Shown: piece by piece, positions 1-7,455 of the stretch | Numbering within the stretch: position 1 is the first letter of the stretch | Layout: each line of letters opens with the position of its first letter | Assembly (NCBI RefSeq): GCF_015234305.1 | Contig: NZ_JADGMI010000001.1 | Span: 1,178,001-1,242,000, forward strand | Origin: Superficieibacter sp. 1612_C1 | GTDB lineage: Bacteria; Pseudomonadota; Gammaproteobacteria; Enterobacterales; Enterobacteriaceae | Direction: 5' to 3' | Length of the DNA: 64,000 nucleotides | The notes under the pieces: model-generated | The model's input: the letters and a program-made list of their open reading frames with translations, nothing else | The model's database searches: none | Told to the model about the DNA's origin: nothing | Translations under genes and position numbers: made by a program

Positions 1-1
1 G

Positions 2-412
2 AAAGATCACCCGATCTACTATGCCGGACCGGCGAAAACGCCGGAAGGCTATCCCTCCGGATCCCTCGGTCCGACCACCGCCGGGCGCATGGACTCCTAC
101 GTAGATCTCCTCCAGTCACACGGCGCGAGCATGGTGATGCTGGCAAAAGGCAACCGCAGTCAACAGGTAACCGACGCCTGCGCCAGACATGGCGGATTCT
201 ATCTGGGAAGCATAGGCGGTCCGGCAGCGGTGCTGGCACAGCAGAGTATTAAAAGTCTGGAATGCGTCGCCTGGCCGGAACTGGGAATGGAGGCCGTATG
301 GAAGATAAGCGTTGAAAACTTCCCGGCATTTATCCTGGTAGACGACAAGGGAAATGATTTCTACCAGCAAATTCTGTCCTCAAAATGTATGGCGTGTGAT
401 AAATGTAATTAA
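2..412 (+). CDS. Fumarate hydratase class I (FumA/FumB type), C-terminal part only
   Basis: The reading frame is open from the left edge and encodes the last 136 residues of a class I, [4Fe-4S]-dependent fumarase, which interconverts fumarate and malate. The visible part is the C-terminal domain: it holds [45 protein letters not shown] and [18 protein letters not shown], all typical of FumA/FumB. The iron-sulfur cysteines of the N-terminal domain lie outside the window. The protein ends in a short Cys-rich tail (CMACDKCN), similar in style to the tails of E. coli FumA and FumB, so fumA and fumB cannot be told apart here. No clear Rho-independent terminator follows the stop. Confidence 0.93.
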   Translation, partial: KDHPIYYAGPAKTPEGYPSGSLGPTTAGRMDSYVDLLQSHGASMVMLAKGNRSQQVTDACARHGGFYLGSIGGPAAVLAQQSIKSLECVAWPELGMEAVWKISVENFPAFILVDDKGNDFYQQILSSKCMACDKCN

Positions 413-431
413 TTGGCCTGGTCTCCGGTGA

Positions 432-553
432 TTCACACATCGCGATAAGCGGGAAGCCGTAGAGCAACGCATGTTCAGCGCCTGAATGCGTCGTTAAAAG
501 AAAGTCTGCTTCATCTACTGGCCGACGCGCCTGCATTTGAAGCGAAAGCCTGA
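432..553 (+). pseudogene. Possible decayed 3' end of a gene (unidentified)
   Basis: The 375-bp gap between the fumarase stop and the next gene holds no intact gene. Two neighbouring frames look protein-like. One reads THRDKREAVEQRMFSA and then stops. The next frame continues LNASLKESLLHLLADAPAF and ends at a TGA at 551-553. A single frameshift would join them into a helical, charged C-terminus. I do not recognise the parent gene, and this could be chance. The rest of the gap (554-742) shows nothing recognisable. Confidence 0.22.
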
Positions 554-742
554 GGTAAAAACGTCAGAATCAAATGGTATCTTTGCTGCGAGGCAAAGGT
601 ACCACTGACTTTGCCTGAACGTAGGATTGATTTACTAAGAATGGGAAGTATTCAGATTAGCATCTTCCTAACCCCAATCCCTGCTACGTAAGAATTTCCG
701 ACCTTCATCTCGTTTCTTTTTTCAAGTCTACCCTGGTAACCT

Positions 743-771
743 AAAAAAGCGCCCGCTTCTCTGTGGGCGCT
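743..771 (-). terminator. Rho-independent terminator of the YdhP-like gene
   Basis: On the minus strand an AGCGCCC/GGGCGCT stem with a roughly 10-nt loop is followed directly by a run of T residues (the A run at 743-748 on the plus strand). It lies 17 bp past the stop of the exporter gene. Confidence 0.8.
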
Positions 772-787
772 CATCGTATACATTACG

Positions 788-1960
788 TTACTCAGGTATC
801 GGCAAAATGTAACCTTTACGGGCGCTTTGCCATGCCAGAAAAGCAAGCCCCAACGCAATAAAGGACAAAATTGCCCCCGCCCAGTTCGGTGAGGCCAGAC
901 CAAAACCTGCGGCAATGGTCACGCCGCCAGCCCATGCACCCAGCGCATTTCCCAGATTAAACATGCCAATATTGACCGATGCGGCCATCGTGGGTGCACC
1001 AGCATGGCTGGCGCGCTCCATCACCAGCTTCTGAATGGGCGAAACCGTCGCGAAGCCGAACGCCGCCATCAGGAAGACCGAGATACTTGCGACCCACTGG
1101 CTTTCAACACCCGCCCAGAAAACCAGCAGTACCAGCCCCTGAGCGGCAAGCGTGACGAAAAGCGTGCCAAACAGAGAGCGATCGGCAAAGCGCCCGCCTA
1201 TCCAGTTTCCAACAGCCAGTCCCAGGCCAAACAGTACCATCAGTCCTGCCACGCCGCCTGCGGTGAAACCGGCCTCCTGAACCATCATAGGGGCAATATA
1301 GGTGATGGAGGTGAAAAAGGCTGCCGGGCCGAAAATCGTGATCCCCATGACGAGCAGCACTTGCGGATCGACAAAGGCCCGCAGCTCGTTGCGTAAGGCA
1401 ATGGCCTTACCCTTCGCAATATGCGGAACCAGTACGGCTACGCTTGCCATCGTCAGCAGTCCGATACCGGCAATCACCCAGAACACTAGTCGCCAGCTAA
1501 ACGTCTGAGCAAGCCAGGTACCGGCCGGCACACCAAGCAGATTGGCCAGCGTCAGCCCCGAAAACATAAAGGCAATGGCGCTTGCCTGACGACCTGGCGC
1601 TACCAGCGAGGCGGCAATAATCGAACCGATACCGAAAAAGGCTCCGTGATTAAAGGACGTGATAATACGACCCGCAATCGCAACCTCCATCGTCGGCGCG
1701 ATTGCCGTAATGATATTGCCGACCGTAAAAATACCCGCCAGCGCGATCAGCATGGCCTTGCGAGGAACCTTTGCGCCCAGCACTGTTAACAACGGTGCAC
1801 CAACAAAGACACCAAGGGCGTAGGATGTCGCCATCATTCCCGCTTTCGGGATACTGACACTAAATTCTGCGGCAATTTGCGGCAGGATCCCGGCAATGAC
1901 AAATTCAGTCAGACCGATACCGAATGCGCCGACGGCAAGAGCGAAAAGTGCGATAGGCAT
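788..1960 (-). CDS. MFS efflux transporter, YdhP/AraJ-like
   Basis: A 390-residue inner-membrane protein with about 12 predicted membrane helices, belonging to the drug/arabinose-polymer efflux branch of the major facilitator superfamily. The N-terminus (MPIALFALAVGAFGIGLTEF) and the motif-C-like segment SGLTLANLLGVPAGTWLAQ match the E. coli YdhP/AraJ group, and the length equals that of YdhP as remembered. The substrate cannot be read from sequence. It is divergent from an Lrp-type regulator starting 84 bp away, which suggests local control by that protein. A hairpin with a T run lies just after the stop. The family call is firm; orthology to ydhP itself is probable. Confidence 0.85.
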   Translation of the reverse strand: MPIALFALAVGAFGIGLTEFVIAGILPQIAAEFSVSIPKAGMMATSYALGVFVGAPLLTVLGAKVPRKAMLIALAGIFTVGNIITAIAPTMEVAIAGRIITSFNHGAFFGIGSIIAASLVAPGRQASAIAFMFSGLTLANLLGVPAGTWLAQTFSWRLVFWVIAGIGLLTMASVAVLVPHIAKGKAIALRNELRAFVDPQVLLVMGITIFGPAAFFTSITYIAPMMVQEAGFTAGGVAGLMVLFGLGLAVGNWIGGRFADRSLFGTLFVTLAAQGLVLLVFWAGVESQWVASISVFLMAAFGFATVSPIQKLVMERASHAGAPTMAASVNIGMFNLGNALGAWAGGVTIAAGFGLASPNWAGAILSFIALGLAFLAWQSARKGYILPIPE

Positions 1961-2002
1961 TGCAACTCCATTAACTATTTTGTGACTTAATAATATTAGG
2001 TA

Positions 2003-2017
2003 GAATGTAGTATATTC
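2003..2017. promoter_or_regulatory. Candidate Lrp/AsnC-type operator
   Basis: A 15-bp inverted repeat with the layout GAATGTA-G-TATATTC (one mismatch between arms) sits in the AT-rich 84-bp gap between the divergent exporter and Lrp-family genes. Operators of about 15 bp with short arms are usual for Lrp/AsnC proteins. Its position suits autoregulation and control of the exporter, but binding is inferred. Confidence 0.4.
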
Positions 2018-2044
2018 ATACTTTCATTCAGACTGAGAAGCCCT

Positions 2045-2545
2045 GTGAGCACATTTGATAAAGAAAAAGATGGTATTCGGCAGACAAGGCATAAACCGGC
2101 AGAACTGGATGCTATTGACCGAAAAATATTAGGTGCCTTAGCGGAAGACGCAGGCCGCAGTTACACGGAGTTGAGCGAGATTGTGAATTTATCGGCACCC
2201 GCGGTTCACGATCGCGTAAAGCGACTGAAGCGTGATGGAGTGATCAAAGGCACCGTAGCAATACTGGATGGCTGCAAGCTGGGACGGACGCTACTCACGT
2301 TTCTGGTGATCGATACCAGCAGCTATCAAGCGACACGCGCCCTTCTACAATTCACCAGCCGCAAAGAAGTAGAAGAATTGCATACCGTTGCCGGAGACGG
2401 CTGCGTCTTTATCAAAGTACGGGCCGCCGATACCGAATCGCTGGAGAATTTCCTGATGGAGATTCAAAGCCTTGAGGGCGTGCGCTCTGTGCGGAGCTAT
2501 ATCGCGCTTTCCACGTTTCTGGAGCGCGGACCTTCGCCTGACTAA
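2045..2545 (+). CDS. Lrp/AsnC-family transcriptional regulator
   Basis: A 166-residue regulator starting at GTG. Residues ~18-75 form the AsnC-type helix-turn-helix (ELDAIDRKILGALAEDAG, then LSAPAVHDRVKRLKRDGVI). Residues ~80-160 form the RAM ligand-binding/oligomerisation domain (FLVIDTSSYQ, VAGDGCVFIKVRAAD). This family usually binds amino acids and acts as dimers to octamers. It is not close to E. coli Lrp or AsnC by eye. The divergent MFS exporter is the most likely target, so a role in exporting an amino acid or related compound is an inference from context. Confidence 0.9.
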   Translation: MSTFDKEKDGIRQTRHKPAELDAIDRKILGALAEDAGRSYTELSEIVNLSAPAVHDRVKRLKRDGVIKGTVAILDGCKLGRTLLTFLVIDTSSYQATRALLQFTSRKEVEELHTVAGDGCVFIKVRAADTESLENFLMEIQSLEGVRSVRSYIALSTFLERGPSPD

Positions 2546-2595
2546 TGCGTGCGGCCTTCTGCCGTGAGGTGAAAAACGGCGGCGTTCAGAAGAAC

Positions 2596-3840
2596 TCAGA
2601 CCAACTTTTCATTCTCCAGCTTCTGTCGTTTACGCAGATGGGGAAATATCGTCATCCACACCGCGACTACCATCAACGTCCCAATCCCTCCCAGTGCTGC
2701 TGCGGGTACAGCGCCGAGCCATGCGGCCAGCACTCCGGATTCAAACTCGCCGAGTTGGTTGGAGGTATTGATAAAAATCGCATTCACCGCATTGACGCGC
2801 CCGCGCATATCATCTGGCGTATCAAGTTGAACCAGTGCGCCACGGATCACCATGCTGACCATATCGAAACCGCCGAGCGCAACCAGTGCCAGTAGCGACA
2901 GCCAGAGCTGGGTGGACAGCGCGAATATCAGCGTCGCCAGTCCAAAACCTGCCACCGAGCCAAACATAATGATCCCGACATTTTTCTCCAGCTTGTGACG
3001 ACTCAGCCATACGCCCATCAACAGCGCGCCAACGGACGGTGCGCCGCGTAGTAATCCGAGTCCCCACGGACCGGTATGCAAAATATCCTGAGCAAAAATG
3101 GGCAACAGCGCAGTCGCTCCACCGAGCAGTACGGCGAAAAGATCAAGAGAAATTACGCCCAGCACATCTTTACGCTCCCGGATAAACCGTACGCCAGCAA
3201 ACAAATTGGTTAAATTCATCGGCAAACGAATCTGTGCGGGACGTTCATAGCGCAGCTGGCTGACCAAAATGATGGAGCAAAGATAAAACAGCGCCGACAC
3301 GCCATAGACAACTTCCGGCCCGATCACATACAACACCCCACCCAGCGTGGGCCCAATAATCACTGCCGCTTCACCGCTTACCGAACTGGCGGCCATTGCT
3401 CGTGCAAGAATCGGCGGTGGAACCAGTGACGGCAACATTGATGTCATCGCGGGCCATTCCAGGGCTTTCGCCACTGAAATTAAAAAAACCAGACCCCAAA
3501 TCTCAAATTGATCCGCCCAGTGCAGCAGCGTCAGGGCGACTAATCCCAGCAAAGCGCCCCACTCTATCAACTGTCCAAGAAGCACAATCCGACGGCGGTC
3601 GAGTTGATCTGCCAGGTGCCCGGCCGGTAGCGCCAGCAATACTGAGGGTAAGAATTGCATCAGGCCGATCATACCGAGCGCCATCGCGCTATGTGTTAAG
3701 GCATAGATCTGCCAGCTGACGGCGACGGAAAACATTTGAAAGCCGAACGATGAGCAGGTGCGGGCCAGCCAAAAAGCGACAAACGACCTGTGCCGCAGCA
3801 GAGAGTCATCTGCTACAGTATGTTGTGATCCCATATTCAT
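2596..3840 (-). CDS. MFS transporter of the EntS-like (MFS_3) type
   Basis: A 414-residue membrane protein with about 11-12 helices. Its start (LLRHRSFVAFWLARTCSSFGFQM) and the GHLADQLDRRRIVLLGQL motif after helix 2 resemble the enterobactin-exporter-like branch of the major facilitator superfamily. The C-terminal half has the conserved DMRGRVNAVNAIFINTSNQLG segment of that branch. The substrate is unknown, and no siderophore genes are nearby. Convergent with the Lrp-type regulator gene (50 bp between stops) and divergent from digH. An in-frame ATG two codons downstream (3834) is an equally possible start. Confidence 0.85.
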   Translation of the reverse strand: MNMGSQHTVADDSLLRHRSFVAFWLARTCSSFGFQMFSVAVSWQIYALTHSAMALGMIGLMQFLPSVLLALPAGHLADQLDRRRIVLLGQLIEWGALLGLVALTLLHWADQFEIWGLVFLISVAKALEWPAMTSMLPSLVPPPILARAMAASSVSGEAAVIIGPTLGGVLYVIGPEVVYGVSALFYLCSIILVSQLRYERPAQIRLPMNLTNLFAGVRFIRERKDVLGVISLDLFAVLLGGATALLPIFAQDILHTGPWGLGLLRGAPSVGALLMGVWLSRHKLEKNVGIIMFGSVAGFGLATLIFALSTQLWLSLLALVALGGFDMVSMVIRGALVQLDTPDDMRGRVNAVNAIFINTSNQLGEFESGVLAAWLGAVPAAALGGIGTLMVVAVWMTIFPHLRKRQKLENEKLV

Positions 3841-4084
3841 CCCATTAAAAAGGTGTGTCGGCTGACGTCATAGCATTAGCCTGATTAGAAGTTCGATAAC
3901 TTAACCCTTATTAAACATAGGGCTAAGCTATTTTTAGCATCAAATTAACAATATCAGCCCTGTGGCAGACTGTCATTGGCTGGATGGGCCTGTATATCGC
4001 AATTGCCCGCATTTCCTGCTTGTAAGTTGGCCTCACCAGAGGCCTAATATCCTGATTATAAACGTTGAAACTACCGGACTTCGC

Positions 4085-5413
4085 ATGGCCGCCCATTGCC
4101 CTAAGGTTCCTTTCGTTAAACGGTTAAGCGCGCTGGCTTGCTGCGCCCTTTTCCTTGCCAGTTGCTCATCTAAAACGCCAAAATCTGTCGTTACTCCCCT
4201 TCCTCCCGTAGCGAAACAGCCGCTGCCAGGAAAATCGCAGCAGGATCAGACACCCGTGCGCGGCGTCTGGCTGGCAACGGTCTCCCGTCTCGACTGGCCC
4301 CCGGTGAACTCAATCAATGCCAGCAGCGCTGAGAGCCGCAACCGGCAGCAGCAGAAAGCGTTGACCGATAAGCTGGACGAGCTTAAAAGCCTTGGAGTGA
4401 ATACCGTTTTCTTTCAGGTGAAGCCGGATGGTACTGCGCTCTGGCCATCTAAGATATTACCCTGGTCTGATATGCTCACCGGTAAAATTGGTCAGGATCC
4501 TGGCTACGATCCGCTCCAGTTTATGCTGGATGAGGCCCATAAACGTGGAATGAAAGTGCATGCCTGGTTCAATCCCTATCGTGTTTCGGTAAATCTTAAG
4601 CCGGGTACTGAAGCCGAACTCAACCGAACACTATCCATGCATCCGGCAAGTGTTTTTGTTCTGCATCGTGACTGGGTCCGTACCTCAGGTGATCGCTATG
4701 TGCTCGATCCAGGCATCCCGGAAGCGCGGGACTGGATAACCAGCATCGTGGCGGAAGTGGTGGCACGATATCCGGTCGATGGCGTTCAGTTTGATGATTA
4801 TTTCTATACCGAATCTCCCGGCGCAACGCTCAACGACAGCGAAACGTTCCGTAAATACGGTCAGGGTTTCGCGTCGAAAGCTGACTGGCGGCGGAATAAT
4901 ACCGAGCAGTTGATTGAACAGGTTTCACGCGCGATCAAACAACTGAAGCCCGAGGTTGAGTTTGGCGTCAGTCCCGCTGGCGTCTGGCGTAATCGATCCT
5001 TCGATCCAGCAGGCTCCGATACCCGTGGCGCAGCCGCCTATGATGAATCGTATGCCGACACCCGCCGCTGGGTTCAGCAGGGACTCCTCGATTACATCGC
5101 CCCGCAACTCTACTGGCCCTTCTCCCGCAGCGCCGCACGTTATGATGTACTGGCTAACTGGTGGGCGAACGTGGTGAAACCCACTAATACGCGTCTGTAT
5201 ATCGGCATTGCATTATACAAAGTCGGTGAGCCGTCAAAAAAAGAACCTGACTGGATGGTTGACGGTGGCGTCCCGGAGCTGAAGAAACAGCTCGATTTGA
5301 ATGAGGCCAACCCGCAAATTAACGGCACGATTTTATTTCGCGAAAGCTATCTGCATCAGCCGCAAACGCAGAAAGCCGTCTCTTATCTGAGGAGCCGCTG
5401 GGCGCAGCAATAG
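4085..5413 (+). CDS. digH: Glycosyl hydrolase lipoprotein DigH (YddW)
   Basis: A 442-residue outer-membrane lipoprotein that cleaves peptidoglycan glycan strands lacking stem peptides (known for E. coli DigH; acts with amidases in septal splitting). The start at 4085 gives a type II signal peptide ending in the lipobox LASC (Cys27). An open frame continues upstream to 3962, but that extension has no signal character. Residues ~55-365 form the GH10-like (DUF187) TIM barrel: RGVWLATVSRLDWPP, FFQVKPDGTALWPSKILPW, GMKVHAWFNPYRVS, YPVDGVQFDDYFY (acidic pair likely catalytic) and FGVSPAGVWRNRS are near-identical to E. coli. The 244-bp region upstream holds no other gene. Confidence 0.95.
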   Translation: MAAHCPKVPFVKRLSALACCALFLASCSSKTPKSVVTPLPPVAKQPLPGKSQQDQTPVRGVWLATVSRLDWPPVNSINASSAESRNRQQQKALTDKLDELKSLGVNTVFFQVKPDGTALWPSKILPWSDMLTGKIGQDPGYDPLQFMLDEAHKRGMKVHAWFNPYRVSVNLKPGTEAELNRTLSMHPASVFVLHRDWVRTSGDRYVLDPGIPEARDWITSIVAEVVARYPVDGVQFDDYFYTESPGATLNDSETFRKYGQGFASKADWRRNNTEQLIEQVSRAIKQLKPEVEFGVSPAGVWRNRSFDPAGSDTRGAAAYDESYADTRRWVQQGLLDYIAPQLYWPFSRSAARYDVLANWWANVVKPTNTRLYIGIALYKVGEPSKKEPDWMVDGGVPELKKQLDLNEANPQINGTILFRESYLHQPQTQKAVSYLRSRWAQQ

Positions 5414-5418
5414 CACAC

Positions 5419-5958
5419 TCAAACGTCAATCAGCTGATCATAAAGGCTGTGCAATCTTACCCGCAGATACAGCACAGCTTTATGTTTACGTGATAATAAC
5501 GCTTGAACGCTCAGACCAGTTTCTTCCGCCAGTTGTTTGACGCTATAACCCTGCAATTCCGTTTTTACAAACGCCTCGCGCTGTGCGGGAGGAAGTTCAG
5601 CGAGCGCTTCTTCCAGCTCCTCCCAAAATAGCGCACTTAAATAGTCATCTTCCGGCGTCTGCGGTACGCCAAATAAGGTGGCTTCAAGTTCACTTTCCGT
5701 AAAATCAGCGTCGCTGTCGAGGTCGGACAATGAGAGTTCGCGTTTTTTACGTGACCGGTCCGTCATTTCATTACGCGCTGCACGAAACAGCCAGGCGGCG
5801 ATGTTTTCCACCGGCTGTTCTATTTTCATTAATTGATAAGTGACTTCCTGTAGAACATCGTCTGCCTCATCGCGTACCGCCATGCGGCCGCGAATAAAGG
5901 CTTTCAGTCGGGATCGGCAGGCATTTAGCGCCGATACCAGTATTGACTCGTTCTTCAT
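5419..5958 (-). CDS. ECF-type RNA polymerase sigma factor
   Basis: A 179-residue sigma-70 family protein with only regions 2 and 4. Region 2 (~res 15-70) has ADDVLQEVTYQLMKIEQPVENIAAWLFRAARNEMTD, here split by sense as the core-binding and -10-reading helices. Region 4 (~res 110-170) has LPPAQREAFVKTELQGYSVKQLAEETGLSVQALLSRKHKA, the -35-reading helix-turn-helix. An in-frame extension to 6087 was rejected because it overlaps the upstream gene and an ATG with a GGCGAG ribosome site lies at 5958. It starts 4 bp after the stop of a small membrane protein gene, so the two are almost certainly one operon. Target genes are unknown. The call of sigma factor is firm; I do not recognise a named orthologue. 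Confidence 0.88.
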   Translation of the reverse strand: MKNESILVSALNACRSRLKAFIRGRMAVRDEADDVLQEVTYQLMKIEQPVENIAAWLFRAARNEMTDRSRKKRELSLSDLDSDADFTESELEATLFGVPQTPEDDYLSALFWEELEEALAELPPAQREAFVKTELQGYSVKQLAEETGLSVQALLSRKHKAVLYLRVRLHSLYDQLIDV

Positions 5959-5962
5959 TGGC

Positions 5963-6385
5963 TTACTCGCCTGCTGGCTTTTCTTCAGACGATGAAGAGG
6001 TTTTCTCGCCATCATCGTGATGCCGGCATCCGCCAAAACGAGAGCGATGGCCAAAACCGGCGCGACGTTGCTGGATAAATTCCTCACGCTGCTCCGGTGT
6101 CATATTCATCCAGCGTTCATGCATGCGGCGATGCTCACGTGCCATGCCGAACATGCCAGGACGCATCCCGAGTCCGCCAAAAAGAATGCGGCACAATATC
6201 AGTAGCCCAAGCGCCTGCCAGAAACCAATTGTTGTTACCCCGACAATACCCGGAAGCAATGCATTCCACAGCGTCATGACCACCACGCCCAGCAGGACGA
6301 ACAGAGCTGCACCGATGATCGCCGGCTTACCCATGCGGTGTCGGCCAAATCGATGTCCGCGACCGTGTGTATCGAAATCTCTCAT
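5963..6385 (-). CDS. Small His-rich two-helix membrane protein, cotranscribed with the sigma factor
   Basis: A 140-residue protein I do not recognise. Residues 1-20 are rich in His, Arg and Gly. Two hydrophobic segments lie at ~21-45 (IIGAALFVLLGVVVMTLW) and ~50-72. Then comes a charged region with MTPEQREEFIQQRRAGF, which recalls the LTxxQ-like helices of Spy/CpxP/ZraP-type proteins, and a tail with Cys and paired His (GGCRHHDDGE) ending in a Ser/Glu-rich stretch. A GAGG ribosome site precedes the ATG. Being the first gene of a sigma-factor operon, it is a candidate membrane-bound anti-sigma factor or metal/envelope sensor. That function is inferred only from position and composition. Confidence 0.7.
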   Translation of the reverse strand: MRDFDTHGRGHRFGRHRMGKPAIIGAALFVLLGVVVMTLWNALLPGIVGVTTIGFWQALGLLILCRILFGGLGMRPGMFGMAREHRRMHERWMNMTPEQREEFIQQRRAGFGHRSRFGGCRHHDDGEKTSSSSEEKPAGE

Positions 6386-6543
6386 AATGTCTTACCTCGT
6401 TATGTTAATGAAGAGTGTCTGTAATGAGGTAGACGAATGAGGAAGGGAAATATTGCTAAAAAAATGAAGAAGATTTGCGAAAGGTAATATGTATTGAGGA
6501 AACTCGTTGTTAATAAAGAGAAAGGATTTTAACCCCCTTCTCT

Positions 6544-7275
6544 TTATACGCCGTGATAAGTAACGGCAAAGCCCTGCTCCTGCCAGTGAGCTAGCTGCTC
6601 ATATTGTCGTCGTGACAACGCTTTGCCTGTCCATAAAAAAATTTGCTGTCCGGGAAAGAGTTCCGGCCTCGGTGAATCCAACGGTTCCGCCAGTACGGTA
6701 ATATGCCAGCCGCGCTGCGAAAGTCGCCACGCCTCCAGCCATAATCGGGTATGGTCATCGCTTCCCCACCCAATCAGCAATGCCTCTTTGCCCTCTTTCT
6801 TCCGCGCTTCAGAAAGGCATGAAACCGCATAATCTATCAACATTCCATCCAGTAAACTGCACATCGTACGGGCTGTATGTTGATCGAGACTCAGTTTCTG
6901 ACGGACAGGCACAAACACACTATCGATAAGGTTTTCTGCTGAATGCTTACGCCCTATTTCCACTATTTTGGCGCGAAGGCTGACGGGATGAACACGACGC
7001 AGGATGCTCATCATCTCTTCCTGAAGCAATGCCCAGCCGTCATGGGCAGCGACCGCTTCCCCTTCAAGCAGCGCCTTCACTTTACCCACGGGCACACCGC
7101 TGTCTACCCAGCGTTTAATTTCTTCAATACGCTGAATATCATCTTCATCAAACTGACGATGCCCGCCTGTGCTACGTTGAGGTTTAAGGAGACCGTAACG
7201 CCGCTGCCACGCCCGTAATGTCACGGGGTTGATTCCACATCGTTCAGCTACATCACCAATGCTATAAAAAGCCAT
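6544..7275 (-). CDS. bluR: MerR-family repressor BluR (YcgE)
   Basis: A 243-residue regulator. Residues 1-70 are a MerR-type winged helix ([20 protein letters not shown], then [14 protein letters not shown]), almost identical to E. coli BluR. The C-terminal ~150 residues form the B12-binding-like fold without the cobalamin motif. In E. coli, BluR represses ycgZ-ymgA-ariR, and the photoreceptor BluF relieves repression under blue light and cold. Here bluR lies downstream of bluF on the same strand with a terminator between them, so it has its own promoter in the 180-bp gap. That gap carries TGTACA-type palindromes, suggesting autoregulation. An imperfect hairpin overlaps its stop (6513-6547), but it lacks a T run. 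Confidence 0.94.
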   Translation of the reverse strand: MAFYSIGDVAERCGINPVTLRAWQRRYGLLKPQRSTGGHRQFDEDDIQRIEEIKRWVDSGVPVGKVKALLEGEAVAAHDGWALLQEEMMSILRRVHPVSLRAKIVEIGRKHSAENLIDSVFVPVRQKLSLDQHTARTMCSLLDGMLIDYAVSCLSEARKKEGKEALLIGWGSDDHTRLWLEAWRLSQRGWHITVLAEPLDSPRPELFPGQQIFLWTGKALSRRQYEQLAHWQEQGFAVTYHGV

Positions 7276-7301
7276 TCACACTCTCATACTTAAAACCGGA
7301 A

Positions 7302-7359
7302 TGTACAAGTTTAGGCTAACAATTCACTATGACTTGTACAAGTTTTTTTATTGTACAAC
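7302..7359. promoter_or_regulatory. bluR: TGTACA-type palindromes upstream of bluR (candidate BluR operators)
   Basis: Three copies of a palindrome with core TGTACA lie at 7302-7307, 7335-7340 (inside the perfect 12-mer ACTTGTACAAGT) and 7352-7357. MerR-like regulators of the CarA/BluR/MlrA type are known to bind TGTACA-like half sites. The same core recurs in the bluF/ycgZ control region, so autoregulation by BluR is the simplest reading. Confidence 0.55.
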
Positions 7360-7403
7360 GTGAATTTGCTGGTCTGTATAAAAAACGTATCAACCGCAGG
7401 CGT

Positions 7404-7434
7404 AAAAAAAGCTGCTGATAATGCTATCAGCAGC
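7404..7434 (-). terminator. Rho-independent terminator of bluF
   Basis: A perfect 10-bp stem (GCTGCTGATA/TATCAGCAGC) with a 4-nt loop is followed on the minus strand by seven T residues. It lies about 22 bp past the bluF stop and separates bluF from bluR. Confidence 0.93.
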
Positions 7435-7455
7435 GTTTATTTGACGAGGATAGTG

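Noticed and set aside
3962..4084. Upstream extension of digH
   Set aside because: The extension lacks signal-peptide character, while the ATG at 4085 gives a proper lipoprotein signal with LASC.
6513..6547. Hairpin overlapping the bluR stop as a terminator
   Set aside because: The stem is imperfect and no T run follows on the minus strand; left only as a note.
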